From assembly GCA_963971305.1 (NCBI GenBank), contig OZ020317.1, positions 10,310,001 through 10,374,000 on the forward strand: a DNA stretch of 64,000 nt, given 5' to 3'. Below the pieces are notes generated by a model. The model saw only the letters and a program-made list of their open reading frames with translations, was not told where the DNA came from and made no database searches. A program made the position numbers and the translations under genes. This document shows, piece after piece, positions 24,401 through 32,547 of the stretch (positions are counted from its first letter, which is position 1; each line of letters begins with the position of its first letter). This DNA is from Arcuatula senhousia (taxonomy: Eukaryota; Mollusca; Bivalvia; Mytilida; Mytilidae).

Positions 24401-27400
24401 CTGAAATAGGTTTTATCCCCTTGAATTAGGGTTGCAGTCCGATTTCCACCGAAAAGAGAACAAAAGAATTTAACTCTTCTATCAAACGAGGTAGAAAAGT
24501 TCTATTGGGTTGTTAACGCTGTTGTCAAGACCTTTAAAAAGCTATTAAACGACACTTTTGGACAAAATAGTTCTTAAATAAGGATTAAACATTTATCTCT
24601 TAACTTACATACGAAATATTACGACCGAAAATGGTTTACGTTTACAAATATTTTTACTTTTGTGTCAAATGGGGGGTGTTGTTATTTACTGTTACACTTT
24701 TTTGCCAGTAACAGGAAAAATCTACAAAAAATTCCATTTACACAGTAGATATTTTCTTATAAATTGATGCTACAGTCAAGGTGGCACCTCAAACATTTGA
24801 AGAGATACGTAATTCTAAAGTTGGTTCATTTTTAGTGCCTGTGTTATAACTATTTACCCAAACGAACACACCCGTCCTTGACATTGCGATAAGTAACAAA
24901 AAATGCTATCTATTCACTAAAACATTTTTCGTTAACTTTATAAGAATAGTTTCATTAAATTTGTATGAAAATTGAAAAAAAATAAAACATATTTTCATTA
25001 AAAGAATCAAAAGGATATTTAATTTTATTTCAAGTTGAGGCACGAGGATTTGACCTACTTAAATACAAATCAAAATACAAAGCAATTCTTTTTGATCTTT
25101 GATCGCTTTATCCAAATTAATAGAGAACCGGTTTGATATAAGATTGATAAACAAATTGAATGATAAGTACCCGTTAAGAAAACAAAAAACAATGTGCATC
25201 GCTTGAGTAGCAAAACAAACTGTAAATAAAATATAAATGAATTGGATAGTAATATTATAAATAAGTTAATTATTTGGTTTTAATGTATTGAAGCTGTACA
25301 AATTTGACGGCTTTTGTATATTCCACGCCTCCCCCTTTTCAAAGTCATTTAAAAAATTCCATGCAAGTAACAAGTTTTCTTTTCAAGATTAACAGTGGTC
25401 GTTTCAATTAGCCACAACATCTTCATAATTTCAAGGAAAACAGTCACACAAATTTAAATCTGAACAATATATTTTATCTTTTATCATGGCAATGTCGGAT
25501 CCAGAGGGGGGATTATCGGGGTTTTTAATCCCCTTTCCATTGAATAAGTTTGCGAAATTGACCCTGAACCCTCCTCTTGTCCTCGGTAGACTATAAGCGG
25601 TACCAACCCCAACCCCCCCCCCCCCCCCCGCTGTGAAACAATTCTGGATCTGTCCCTGCAACAAAAGTTTTCCTATCCAAATGTTATAATGTTAAAATTA
25701 AAAGAAAAACGATGCATGAATTAGAATTTAGATGGAGATAGTAAGTCTGCATTTCAAAATTATGTAAATTATATACCTGTTATTTCTTTTGCGCAATGTA
25801 ACATATCTATAAAAACCTATCAAACGCACCACTTGTACTTGGTCAAATATAACATTAATTCCCCTGAAATTACTTGACTACGGGTTATTCAAAAGTGTTA
25901 CACTTTTTTGCCCGTGTACATAGAATTTTTCCAACTATCTGATTTGGTGTCTTTTTGTATTCGCAATTACTAAACCGAATGTGTAGGTGGCACCCATGGA
26001 AATAAATACACTGGAATTTTTAAACAAAAACAGACTATCAGTTCCGCTTGGCCTTAACGACGTGTTTGTGTTAAAAATATGAATCTCTATCATTAGGTAT
26101 GGTGATTTAGATTGTATTCATAGAGACAAAAATATGTCTAGACCTTACCTTTTAAATTACAAGTCGCTAAATCCAACACCTGATTTTTAATCGCACATTG
26201 TATAAGAGTGCATCTCACCTTAGCGTCATGTATTTTTAAGGTACTATTTTTAACCTTTTTACAGGAGAGTGAAAAAATAGGGCAGATAATTTTTTAACGG
26301 TGGAAAACGGACTGGTTGTATGTGGCCCAACTCTCATTTTTGATATTTTACTTTCTACATTTAGCAAACTAAGATATTTTTGCCATTGATTAAATTTTCC
26401 CAATAGTTACCCATATATTGGCGTTTTACCAGTTACATTTTGACGATATTATAATATATGTAGTACTAGACTTTTGAAATTAACATTTAACAGTTCACGT
26501 GGATATTTGCTTCCCGAACCTAGGGATTAACTTTTGGTATTAGTGATAAGTGCAACGCGCAGAACAAAAATGAATGAAGAAATGCAATGATATTGCAATA
26601 CATTATTTTTATTCTCTAAAAAAAAACAAAGGCAATGCAATAAAATGCTTAAATCTATTTTGCATTTGAAAATGTAAAACAAAAAACTTCAAGTTTTTTT
26701 TTCAAACGCATTCACTTCGGCGTAAATGCATGACATATGACTACTCATGATTATCTTAAATTCGTATAAGGATGGTCCTATTTACGGTTATCCGAAGATG
26801 GTTTCGTTTAACATCCTTGGACGCGACTAAGGATGATCCTTTCTACATCCCATTTTAAGTCAGGATACAGCTTAGGACAGCTTCATTAACCTGTCCCCTG
26901 GTTTAGAGTTAGAACTAAAGTTATATTTCCATTATTTAATCTGATTTTCTATGGCCAAGTATTTATAACTCAGAACGAAACATTCGCAACCACACAAATA
27001 AACTTCCGCGGGCTCTGAAATATACATTTGCATTTAGAAAATCAGCACAGAAATATACATTCGCGGTGCAAATTTTAACACCTACTCATATTTCAACGAT
27101 GTGTCTTGAACCTTTGCATAATTAAACTTTATTTATCAACAATAGAGTTCTATATATACTTTAATACACGATGAACAGTTTTTGTTCACTTTAATTTCAT
27201 CTGCAAGTGTTTTATTTATGTAATTTTTCCAAATTACATCGTGTTTCATTTATAAATTGATGACTTTTTGTGATCAAAATAGCTTATGACATAAAATGCA
27301 AGTAAAACTTGAATAAACTAAATCGTTACTATCTAATGTTGAAATCACCGACAATGCAGGATATGTAATTATTCAATAATTAAGAAAAAAAGGCAGAAAA

Positions 27401-29927
27401 AACAGACGACTTCATTTTGAGCACAGAAATAAACTACATCGGGGCACAGAAATCAACCGTTTTTCCCTTTCGCTCTTTCCATACAGTGATTTCAGTTCCA
27501 ACAGATTGTGAAAACTTTATTGGTTTTAAAGGTAAGTAATTATAATATTTTCTGATTACTTGTCCTTCATTGTTTAAAAGAGGCAAAGGTGCACCAAAGG
27601 GGCGAACCCAAACAACAAAGACAAAATATGGTAGACATCAATAAAATCATCACAACAAAACAAATCTAAAACAAATAAAATACACACATAGCAACCAAAC
27701 TGCAATCAGCAACGTGAACTCACGTCGAAACGAGAGTGAACTCAGGTGTTTTGAAAGGGTAAGGAGATCCTGCATTATATAGCACATCTGTAAATTTGTC
27801 AAGGATCGATTTAACTTCATGTTGGAAGACCATAGAAACATTGTGGTTACATTTAATTCTTTTGTAATTTGACGTGAGTACCGTTGCAGTTTAGATGTTG
27901 GTATGTTTTTGTAGACTTCTACTACGTGGTATTGTTTAAAGCGTTTTAGACTTCTGATATACACAATTGGTAATCCTTTCAATCATCAACTACGAATGTA
28001 ATGTTTCCAATTCATCAGAAACTACATTTTGTACCAGATAGGTAAAAGGGCTTATTGTCATTTTGTTTTTATCGCGCCGATGTAAAACAGTTTACATTTT
28101 CATTTATTATTAACATTTGTATGATTGAACAGAAATATGGAAGAATGGATTAGTCACTATGTCCTGTGAATTACAGCAAACAGGTAAAGAATGCTTTATG
28201 TTACAAGTTACGTGTAACGTAATTTTGAATTCACTGGTACACTGAATCAAATACATTGTTTTATTTAGAATAGTAAAAATGCTTCTTTATCATGAATCTT
28301 AATATACCAACATATGTAATGCAAACTGTTTGAAAGGTCAAGATTTATTTATATCTGAAGTTTTTGACACATAAAAGATATAACTTGGTTAATTTTACTA
28401 CATTTAGCAATTAAATATAATTATATAGCATTGTATTTTGAATTGGGCAGTTTGGAAGAACCTTGCTACACAACCCACCCGATGTCAGGACTGGATAATT
28501 AACTTTATGTTAGGTAGATATTGCATACAAGAAATGTTAAAGCTATTGCTTAGTGTTTAAAAACAGACACTACTATCCAAAAATATCCCAAATGAGAAAG
28601 TAGTTATGCTACAATTTTTCTTCAATATAGGGTTTTCTACGAAAATCAAAGTAGAGACAAAATGGTTTTGAATTTGACACGCTGATTTGACTGTTGGAAA
28701 TGCGACAGGTGTGCTATAGCAAGCAAGAACTGCTTACTCTTGCGGAGCACCTGAATTCCCTCTTGTTTCGACTGGAGTTCGCGTTATTGATTGATATTCA
28801 GTTATTTTGTGTTTCCGTGTTGTACATGTTGTCTGTTTTTGTCCTGTGCTTGTTGGTGATTACTGGTTTTGTCTCTGTCCTTTCGGACTTTACATTCGGA
28901 TACCCCATTGGTACCTCTGCTTCTTTATTTGCCTATATCTTTGCTTTAAACACTAGAAAATATTATTTTGTTGAAAGGTTCGATACATAGAATATAATGT
29001 ATGTTTCTTTCTTTGTCATAACGTATTAAAATCCATATGATTATAGTATTATTGCGTAAAGTTTTCCATATTGGCTTAGTTATTGGTCCAAGGCTAGCCA
29101 TATTGGACTGAGGCGAAGCCGAAGTCCAATATGGCTAGCCGAGGACCAATAACTCAGCCAATATGGATAACTTTACGCAATTATACCTTTATTGACTAAC
29201 ATGACCAATATGGCTGACATGCCATATTGACTAGTCCAATATGCCATATTGACTGGCGGTATCCGTCCAATATCCATATTGGACGGATAAATTACATATT
29301 GGCGTAGTTTTGTGTTTATATAGTATAGGCTGTTTTCATCATATTTAGACAAATATTTTTATGTTAGTCAATAATAGCTAATATAATTCTAAATGTAGTG
29401 GCTGAACATTTATGATCAGTGATCTTACATTTTCTTTTTCTTAGAAATGTATTGTTGTGTTCAATCATTGCGAAATACTTTTGCGCAATGTCACAACATA
29501 AAAATGCGTTTTAACGTTATCAAACCTGATTTACTTGTACTATTGATTGTGATGATTTTTGTCCCAATATTTATTTTTTTTTTTGCAGTTTGCTTGAACA
29601 ATAATTGCTCCTTTGGTATTTCTCTAAGGACTTGTGTATTTACAGTACAGAATATATCTTTTAGATTTGAAGATTAATCTGAAAAAGGTCATAAACATAG
29701 GCATAAATGGTATCCTTATAAAAACTAATAAATTATTTTTAGATAATATGAAGACTGACTTTCGATGTGACTGCCATTCAACAAACCAAGATGTTTTTGG
29801 GCGCTCGGTTCACAAAAGAGGTAGTGTATGCGTCAATAGATATGATAATATAAAAGAAAACTTACAAAGGCTTGAGGCTCGGTTAAGCTCGTCTTCACAA
29901 TGTGATGATCTGTGCAGAGATTGTTGA
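12386..29927 (+). CDS. GDNF-receptor/GAS1-domain-like single-pass membrane protein, multi-exon, N-terminus missing
   Basis: Modelled from GT/AG borders as 14 exons: 12386-12436, 12679-12714, 13100-13147, 13862-13933, 14576-14653, 15215-15256, 18933-18959, 19922-19969, 21220-21309, 22060-22134, 27496-27531, 28133-28183, 29445-29615 and 29743-29927. Every internal exon begins in phase 1, ends in phase 1 and is open. They sum to about 336 residues. The ectodomain is Cys-rich, with two blocks of the form C...L......C...I..L.....C-x-C: ACESSRSIWFY, LCRENIISVL and FCGC in the first; DCSLHETIWQSLSGC, SCQGNIVTKL, RCFC and DC in the second. This is the Cys pattern of GDNF/GAS1 domains in GFR-alpha and GFRAL. 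A hydrophobic span of about 22 residues (LLVLLIVMIFVP...) follows. The family call rests on spacing, not on a profile search; a role as co-receptor is inference. No signal peptide exon was found. Confidence 0.6.
12490..12600 (+). mobile_element. SINE-like family D fragment
   Basis: Starts gagatgtggtataagtgtac, then gcgacacaacc and an aaacagtcagtagtcttcat block: the head of family D, truncated. It lies in an intron. Confidence 0.6.
12679..12714 (+). CDS. GDNF-receptor-like gene, exon (model exon 2)
   Basis: 36 bases between tatttagcag and G|gtgaaa. Reads RLTAYLKKYME. Weaker than its neighbours because it is short and A-rich. Confidence 0.4.
13100..13147 (+). CDS. GDNF-receptor-like gene, exon (model exon 3)
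   Basis: 48 bases between ttactttgaag and A|gtgagc. Reads LYNLKSAEACESSRS, opening the first Cys block. Confidence 0.55.
13862..13933 (+). CDS. GDNF-receptor-like gene, exon (model exon 4)
   Basis: 72 bases between ttttttttcag and G|gtatgt. Reads WFYLNELTKTNWLCRENIIS and a few more residues. Confidence 0.65.
14105..14255 (+). mobile_element. Retroelement family B 3'-end fragment
   Basis: Contains tttgaaatgcctgtaccaag, tccaccaattccccggtatg and ccaagttcggtagttttgtt, in the family order. It lies in an intron. Confidence 0.7.
14576..14653 (+). CDS. GDNF-receptor-like gene, exon with first CxC motif (model exon 5)
   Basis: 78 bases between gatattgtacag and G|gtatat. Includes RGISQFCGCKTAAWSDAYHS. 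The coding-like composition stands out from the AT-rich flanks. Confidence 0.75.
15040..15135 (-). mobile_element. Retroelement family A short fragment
   Basis: About 95 bases matching the tgctatagca / aggaactgttt block in reverse orientation. Confidence 0.5.
15215..15256 (+). CDS. GDNF-receptor-like gene, exon (model exon 6)
   Basis: 42 bases between tttgtttttcag and G|gtaagc. Reads FQNSSRTLTGIKQ. Confidence 0.6.
15275..15815 (+). pseudogene. Retroelement family B: RT-ORF tail plus 3' end, cut by a Harbinger-like insertion
   Basis: 15283-15480 reads CIPSSPAYGAYISQLIRYAR, then TDFFIRHRFLRDQLLEQGYM, the conserved tail of the same type of retroelement ORF as at 1.6 kb. It is followed without a break by the family B non-coding 3' end (the cataaaacctggtttaaccc block near 15640). 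This ties family B to the ORF tail. The copy ends at the left target duplication of the 15819-17891 element. Confidence 0.75.
15819..17891. mobile_element. PIF/Harbinger-like non-autonomous DNA transposon
   Basis: Terminal inverted repeats start TGCTGGCGTCACACT-TCCCGATTTTGAC (one internal mismatch) at 15819 and mirror this at 17891. They are flanked by a 3-bp TAA duplication (15816-15818 and 17892-17894), the target-site type of PIF/Harbinger. The two arms are packed with short words such as ttcgt, atcgt and their complements, giving long imperfect self-complementarity. No transposase ORF is visible, and ORFs inside are short. It sits in an intron of the GDNF-receptor-like gene and interrupts the family B copy, so it is younger than that copy. 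Confidence 0.8.
18340..18690 (+). repeat. Two copies of a short dispersed repeat (gactcatcagag type)
   Basis: cgtctattcaagactcatca followed by a gctctaccc-like block appears at about 18368 and again at about 18636. A related motif in reverse (gcgcctctgatgagt) is at 36606. Confidence 0.6.
18933..18959 (+). CDS. GDNF-receptor-like gene, 27-base microexon (model exon 7)
   Basis: Lies between tatacattacag and G|gtagta. Reads CFAYRGCQ, two Cys in nine codons. The preceding intron carries the family B copy and the Harbinger-like element. Confidence 0.55.
19225..19520 (-). mobile_element. Family A and family C fragments, nested
   Basis: Reverse family A blocks (gcacaaatgggtcattgtaa, gaactcaagtcg) surround a family C block (gctgcttcttgaaatatcta, 19390-19450). 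Confidence 0.5.
19922..19969 (+). CDS. GDNF-receptor-like gene, exon (model exon 8)
   Basis: 48 bases between cgtttttcag and A|gtaagt. Reads IRSLYENDDCSLHET, opening the second Cys block. Confidence 0.65.
20265..20283 (+). repeat. CA microsatellite
   Basis: A short run of CA with one CG interruption (acacacacacgcacacacac). Confidence 0.8.
20405..20690 (+). mobile_element. SINE-like family D copy
   Basis: Order: acgacgcaaataacataaac, agcagtctttaacgtgacca, ggtctttccttgaccaatgg, then tgccaaggattcctagctta and gggcacatataaaaatgtgg. Same order as the full-length copies at 29.98 and 30.83 kb, with more divergence. Confidence 0.65.
21220..21309 (+). CDS. GDNF-receptor-like gene, exon (model exon 9)
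   Basis: 90 bases between cttatctatag and G|gtaatg. Begins WQSLSGCPSDIHIEG and ends SCQGNIVTKLS; two Cys. Confidence 0.75.
22060..22134 (+). CDS. GDNF-receptor-like gene, exon with second CxC motif (model exon 10)
   Basis: 75 bases between ctattttttaag and G|gtacgt. Reads IYDGSLDQYVKDRCFCYPTS and five more residues. The intron after it holds the 4.9-kb transposon. Confidence 0.75.
23470..23676 (+). CDS. Small C2H2 zinc-finger-like ORF inside the transposon
   Basis: 68 codons: MDKLKCEHCDFLTGIFNDT, then ILHFVHNHPTEK. Cys and His are spaced C-x2-C-x12-H-x4-H, a single C2H2-type finger at about residues 6-27, followed by a charged C-terminal half. I recall similar short N-terminal finger modules in mollusc mobile-element proteins but cannot name the family. 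It may be the first part of a lost transposase-associated protein; the frame ends at 23676 and no continuation was found. Composition is more coding-like than the flanks. Confidence 0.45.
   Translation: MDKLKCEHCDFLTGIFNDTILHFVHNHPTEKVNIKIRVDEKKNKFKHLKFDLRPEDVILNGKNIVPDE
24205..26920. mobile_element. Nested foldback element inside the 4.9-kb transposon
   Basis: The left end reads gtgttaacgaagctgtccta near 24220; the right end has the complement taggacagcttcattaacct near 26875-26900. Both arms repeat taaggatg / catcctta and tcctaggac words. The ends are diverged and no clear target duplication was found. A C-tract of about 16 bases lies near 25612-25629. Confidence 0.55.
27496..27531 (+). CDS. 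GDNF-receptor-like gene, exon directly behind a transposon insertion (model exon 11)
   Basis: 36 bases between atttcag and G|gtaagt. Reads PTDCENFIGFK. The acceptor AG at 27494-27495 follows directly on the target duplication ATTTC; everything upstream of that is the transposon's terminal repeat. Confidence 0.7.
27575..27810 (-). mobile_element. Retroelement family A 3'-end fragment
   Basis: Reverse blocks: aacgtgaactcacgtcgaaa, gagagtgaactcaggtgttt, then a gcattatatagcacatctgt block. Lies in an intron. Confidence 0.65.
28133..28183 (+). CDS. GDNF-receptor-like gene, exon (model exon 12)
   Basis: 51 bases between atgattgaacag and G|gtaaag. Reads IWKNGLVTMSCELQQT. Confidence 0.65.
28680..28960 (+). 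mobile_element. Retroelement family A 3'-end fragment
   Basis: Forward blocks: gcgacaggtgtgctatagca, agcaagaactgcttactctt, gactggagttcgcgttattg and ccattggtacctctgcttct. The 98-codon ORF over it is a repeat by-product. Confidence 0.75.
29045..29185. repeat. Small palindromic foldback element
   Basis: Arms of about 55-60 bases: attgcgtaaagttttccata ... tattggact, then the centre gaggcgaagccg, then the near-perfect complement ending aactttacgcaat. Beyond it (29185-29310) the words ccatattga and ccaatatgg recur in both orientations. Confidence 0.8.
29445..29615 (+). CDS. GDNF-receptor-like gene, transmembrane exon (model exon 13)
   Basis: Acceptor tttctttttcttag. Begins MYCCVQSLRNTFAQCH, then KPDLLVLLIVMIFVPIFIFF, a clear membrane span. 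Two endings are possible: splicing at TTTG|gtattt (29615) in phase 1, or reading on to a stop at 29675-29677, which gives a tail of about 26 residues. Confidence 0.65.
29743..29927 (+). CDS. GDNF-receptor-like gene, possible terminal exon (cytoplasmic tail)
   Basis: Behind the acceptor aattatttttag a phase-1 frame runs to a stop at 29925-29927. It includes KTDFRCDCHSTNQDVFGRSV and ENLQRLEARLSSSSQCDD, richer in coding-like composition than its surroundings. It is in frame with the 29615 donor (127-base intron). A further donor at AGAG|gtagtg (about 29820) would allow more exons. A SINE-like repeat starts about 50 bases after the stop. Confidence 0.45.
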
Positions 29928-29979
29928 AAAAATACGGATAAACGGACGTACATGTATATAACCAATCAAAAAGAAAATA

Positions 29980-30270
29980 ATGAGATGTGGAATAAGTGTA
30001 CGCGACACAGCCTACAATCAAGCGGCAATTCAGAAAAACCACAATGGACAACCGCCATCAGCCCTCAACGAGGCCATTTGGCACTGCTCGCGATTCTGCA
30101 ATTGGCCCATGGTCTAAATAAAATGCATATAATTCGAATCAAGTCCCGAAATAGTCACAGATAGACCTCCTTCTTAAACTAGGAACAGAAAACATCAAAA
30201 AGACAAGTACAAACGAAAGCTTTGTCAAAGATTCCTGGCTTAGGACAGGCACATATAATATGTGGCGGGT
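29980..30270 (+). mobile_element. SINE-like family D, near full length
   Basis: Starts atgagatgtggaataagtgt, then acgcgacacagcc, a cacaatggacaaccgccatc block, an attctgcaattggcccatgg block, and ends ggacaggcacatataatatg / tggcgggtc. No protein is expected. Confidence 0.75.
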
Positions 30271-30420
30271 CATGAAAAAGATACTTTTGAATGGGATGAA
30301 GAGTTTCAATCTCTGATTGTTTTTTATTATTCCTGTTTTTTTTTGTGCCGGTAACCATGTCAGTAAGAACATTGATTCAGAAGAATTGTTTTCTTTAAAT
30401 TATGAAATATTCACATCCTT

Positions 30421-30600
30421 AGTAAGGAGAAGAAAATTGTGGTATCAGAAAACAAAAAAAAAAACAGGAGCCTGAATCGCTCACCTAGTTTTGATGTCAA
30501 CCCTATGAAGACTTTTGTATCGCTAAATGAGCAAGAAAAAGCTTAGTAAGGAGAAGAAAAGTGGTATCAGAAAACAAAAAAAAAACTATATTTTTATGAT
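30421..30600 (+). repeat. Local duplication of a ~50-base unit
   Basis: agtaaggagaagaaaa followed by gtggtatcagaaaacaaaaa occurs at 30420 and again at about 30545. Confidence 0.7.
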
Positions 30601-30824
30601 AAAGTGCCATGTTTTTTTATTTTTTTTCACACAGACACATCAATTATACCAGGATGTGAACAAAACTCCCATGGATGGATTGGTAACATCATATTTTCTA
30701 TTTTAAGTTAGAAAATTCAATTATCAGTATGGCGACTTTAAACAAGTAGCATACAAACACCGTAGTTTCTGATATTGCACATTATTCTACATTCTTTTAC
30801 TGTTCAAATGTCTAAGAGTAGATG

Positions 30825-31115
30825 ATAAAGAGATGTGGAAAAGGTTTACGCGACACAACCAACATAAAGGATACGGCAATTTCAAAAATCACAATGGAAA
30901 ACAGCCAGCAGCTTCAACATGACCAAAGGTCACTGCTCGCTGTCTTCCATTGGCCCAAGACTAAAAAGACAATACATAAGATTCAATTAAATCCCTTGAT
31001 TATCAACGAAAGACCGATTTCTGGACATAAAACAAAAAACAGATAGTTGACAAGGTCAAAAAAGGTTTGACAAGGATTCCTGGCTTCGGACAGGCACATA
31101 TAAAATGTGGCGGGG
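30825..31115 (+). mobile_element. SINE-like family D, near full length
   Basis: Starts aagagatgtggaaaaggttt, then acgcgacacaacc, cacaatggaaaacagccagc, cttccattggcccaagacta, and ends ggacaggcacatataaaatg / tggcgggg. A second head-to-tail copy within 600 bases of the one above. Confidence 0.75.
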
Positions 31116-31769
31116 TTTTACTACTTTTTTTGTGCCCAACCTTCCCCCTACTGTTTATCTTGTACAAAGCACAAAAATAACACACTTATGTAGGGTCTCG
31201 AAATATGATCATAGCTTCATATTACCTGCTTTATCAATTTTTTGTTTTGGCTTGTTTAACCAAGTGTCTTCGTCAACTTGCATTGTATCAGTCTTCCCGA
31301 TATATCAATGTCGGATTGATTGTCCTTTAATATTAATGCTTTTATTCAGAGTGCAATCAATTTGATTTAAAAAAAAACCTGCAAATTAATGTTACGTCTA
31401 CGATAGATTAATAAAATATACATCATGTATAACTCGCGTAAACAGTTCTGACCAAAAAAATTTACTTGTACAGTAGCCTGTCAATACAATTTGCTTGTTT
31501 TAGTGAATAGATATAAAACGATGATTTATGTATTTTAAGTTTTTTGATTTGTCTGGTCAGGTCAAAAGATTAAAACAAACAAATATTTTAAAATCATAGA
31601 ATCAAAACTGCTCGTCGTTTTTGTCAACAAGAAATGCACGATTTAAGATGGACCTCAAATAGTGAACTCGTGTAACTTTTTTACGTTTTAGTGTTACATT
31701 CTCGACTGCAGTCTGATTCTTGTCACTCTCACTGGTATGGTAAGTGTTTAACGAACGACCTCATGAAAG

Positions 31770-31975
31770 AGGGTATATGAGAGGGGGTCGCCGATTCTAT
31801 ATTCTGTAAGAAGGTAGCAAAGGTGTAGCAAAAGGGCTTACAAATATCGTTATCCGGAATAACAATGACAAAATCGATAGACATACAAACAACACAACAT
31901 AAATATAATATACAACAACCAAACAACAGTCAGCAACGTGAATAAAAGTCGAAACGAGAGTGACCTCAGGTGCAG
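31770..31975 (-). mobile_element. Retroelement family A diverged fragment
   Basis: Recognised by the agcaacgtgaataaaagtcg block and gagagtgacctcaggtgc in reverse orientation. Confidence 0.5.
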
Positions 31976-32084
31976 TGCCTTAATCTCCTCCCCATTTTTG
32001 TTATGTAATATGAAAGTATTTTTGATTTCCTCTTTTTTTTAATAAATTTATACAACTCACAAAAAAATTGAATCACATGAAAAA

Positions 32085-32340
32085 AGGCAAAGAGGTATAG
32101 CAATGGGGTATTTGAATGCCAAAAGTCAGAAAGAGCCAAGACAAAACCAGTAAATATGAACGAGAACAGAACTTAGAAAACATAAGAACACAAAACAACT
32201 GAACGAAAATGAACAACGTGAATTCAAGTCGTAACATGATTAAACTCATGTGCTCCTTATTTCTATCACACACATTTGCGATGCCAATGGTCAATTCGGC
32301 AGAGGAAGACAAAGGAAGACAAAACCATACGGTCTTATTT
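32085..32340 (-). mobile_element. Retroelement family A 3'-end fragment
   Basis: Reverse blocks: gggtatttgaatgccaaaag, cgtgaattcaagtcgtaaca, ctcatgtgctcc and caatggtcaattcggcagag. It lies just upstream of the Ly6-like gene. Confidence 0.65.
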
Positions 32341-32547
32341 ATTTGTGAAATATGATTTATTCGTTTTAGCATGGCGTCTTCTTGCCGACACGCATGGACA
32401 GTGTCGTCGGTATATCATAAATAAAATGTTTGGTAAGTAGGGATTACATGTATTTCTCAATCCAAAAATGAATTTATAATTATATAGAGCTGATTAACAA
32501 AACGGCAAAATATTATAAATGGGATTAAAAAAGGGAACAAATCACAA

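Larger units (their letters stand above)
22593..27488. mobile_element. 4.9-kb DNA transposon with 5-bp target duplications
   Basis: The terminal inverted repeat starts CACTGTATGGAAAGAGCGAA. It is identical at both ends for more than 40 bases, then has one mismatch up to about base 58. The 5-bp duplication ATTTC flanks it (22588-22592 and 27489-27493). Subterminal words ttctgtgc and gtagtttatttctgtgc recur at 22.63, 23.04, 23.31, 27.05 and 27.43 kb. Inside are a zinc-finger-like ORF (23470-23676) and a nested foldback (about 24.21-26.92 kb). A CAC start with a 5-bp duplication fits Transib/RAG-like or CACTA-type elements; without a transposase the superfamily is open. Confidence 0.85.

Noticed and set aside
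28694..28990. 98-codon hydrophobic ORF
   Set aside because: It coincides with a family A retroelement 3' end, and similar ORFs appear over other copies (2075, 42462).
29568..29588. ttttttttttgcag in the transmembrane exon as a splice acceptor
   Set aside because: It lies inside an open frame and the T-run encodes the Phe-rich part of the membrane helix; using it would remove the span. It cannot be fully excluded as an alternative site.
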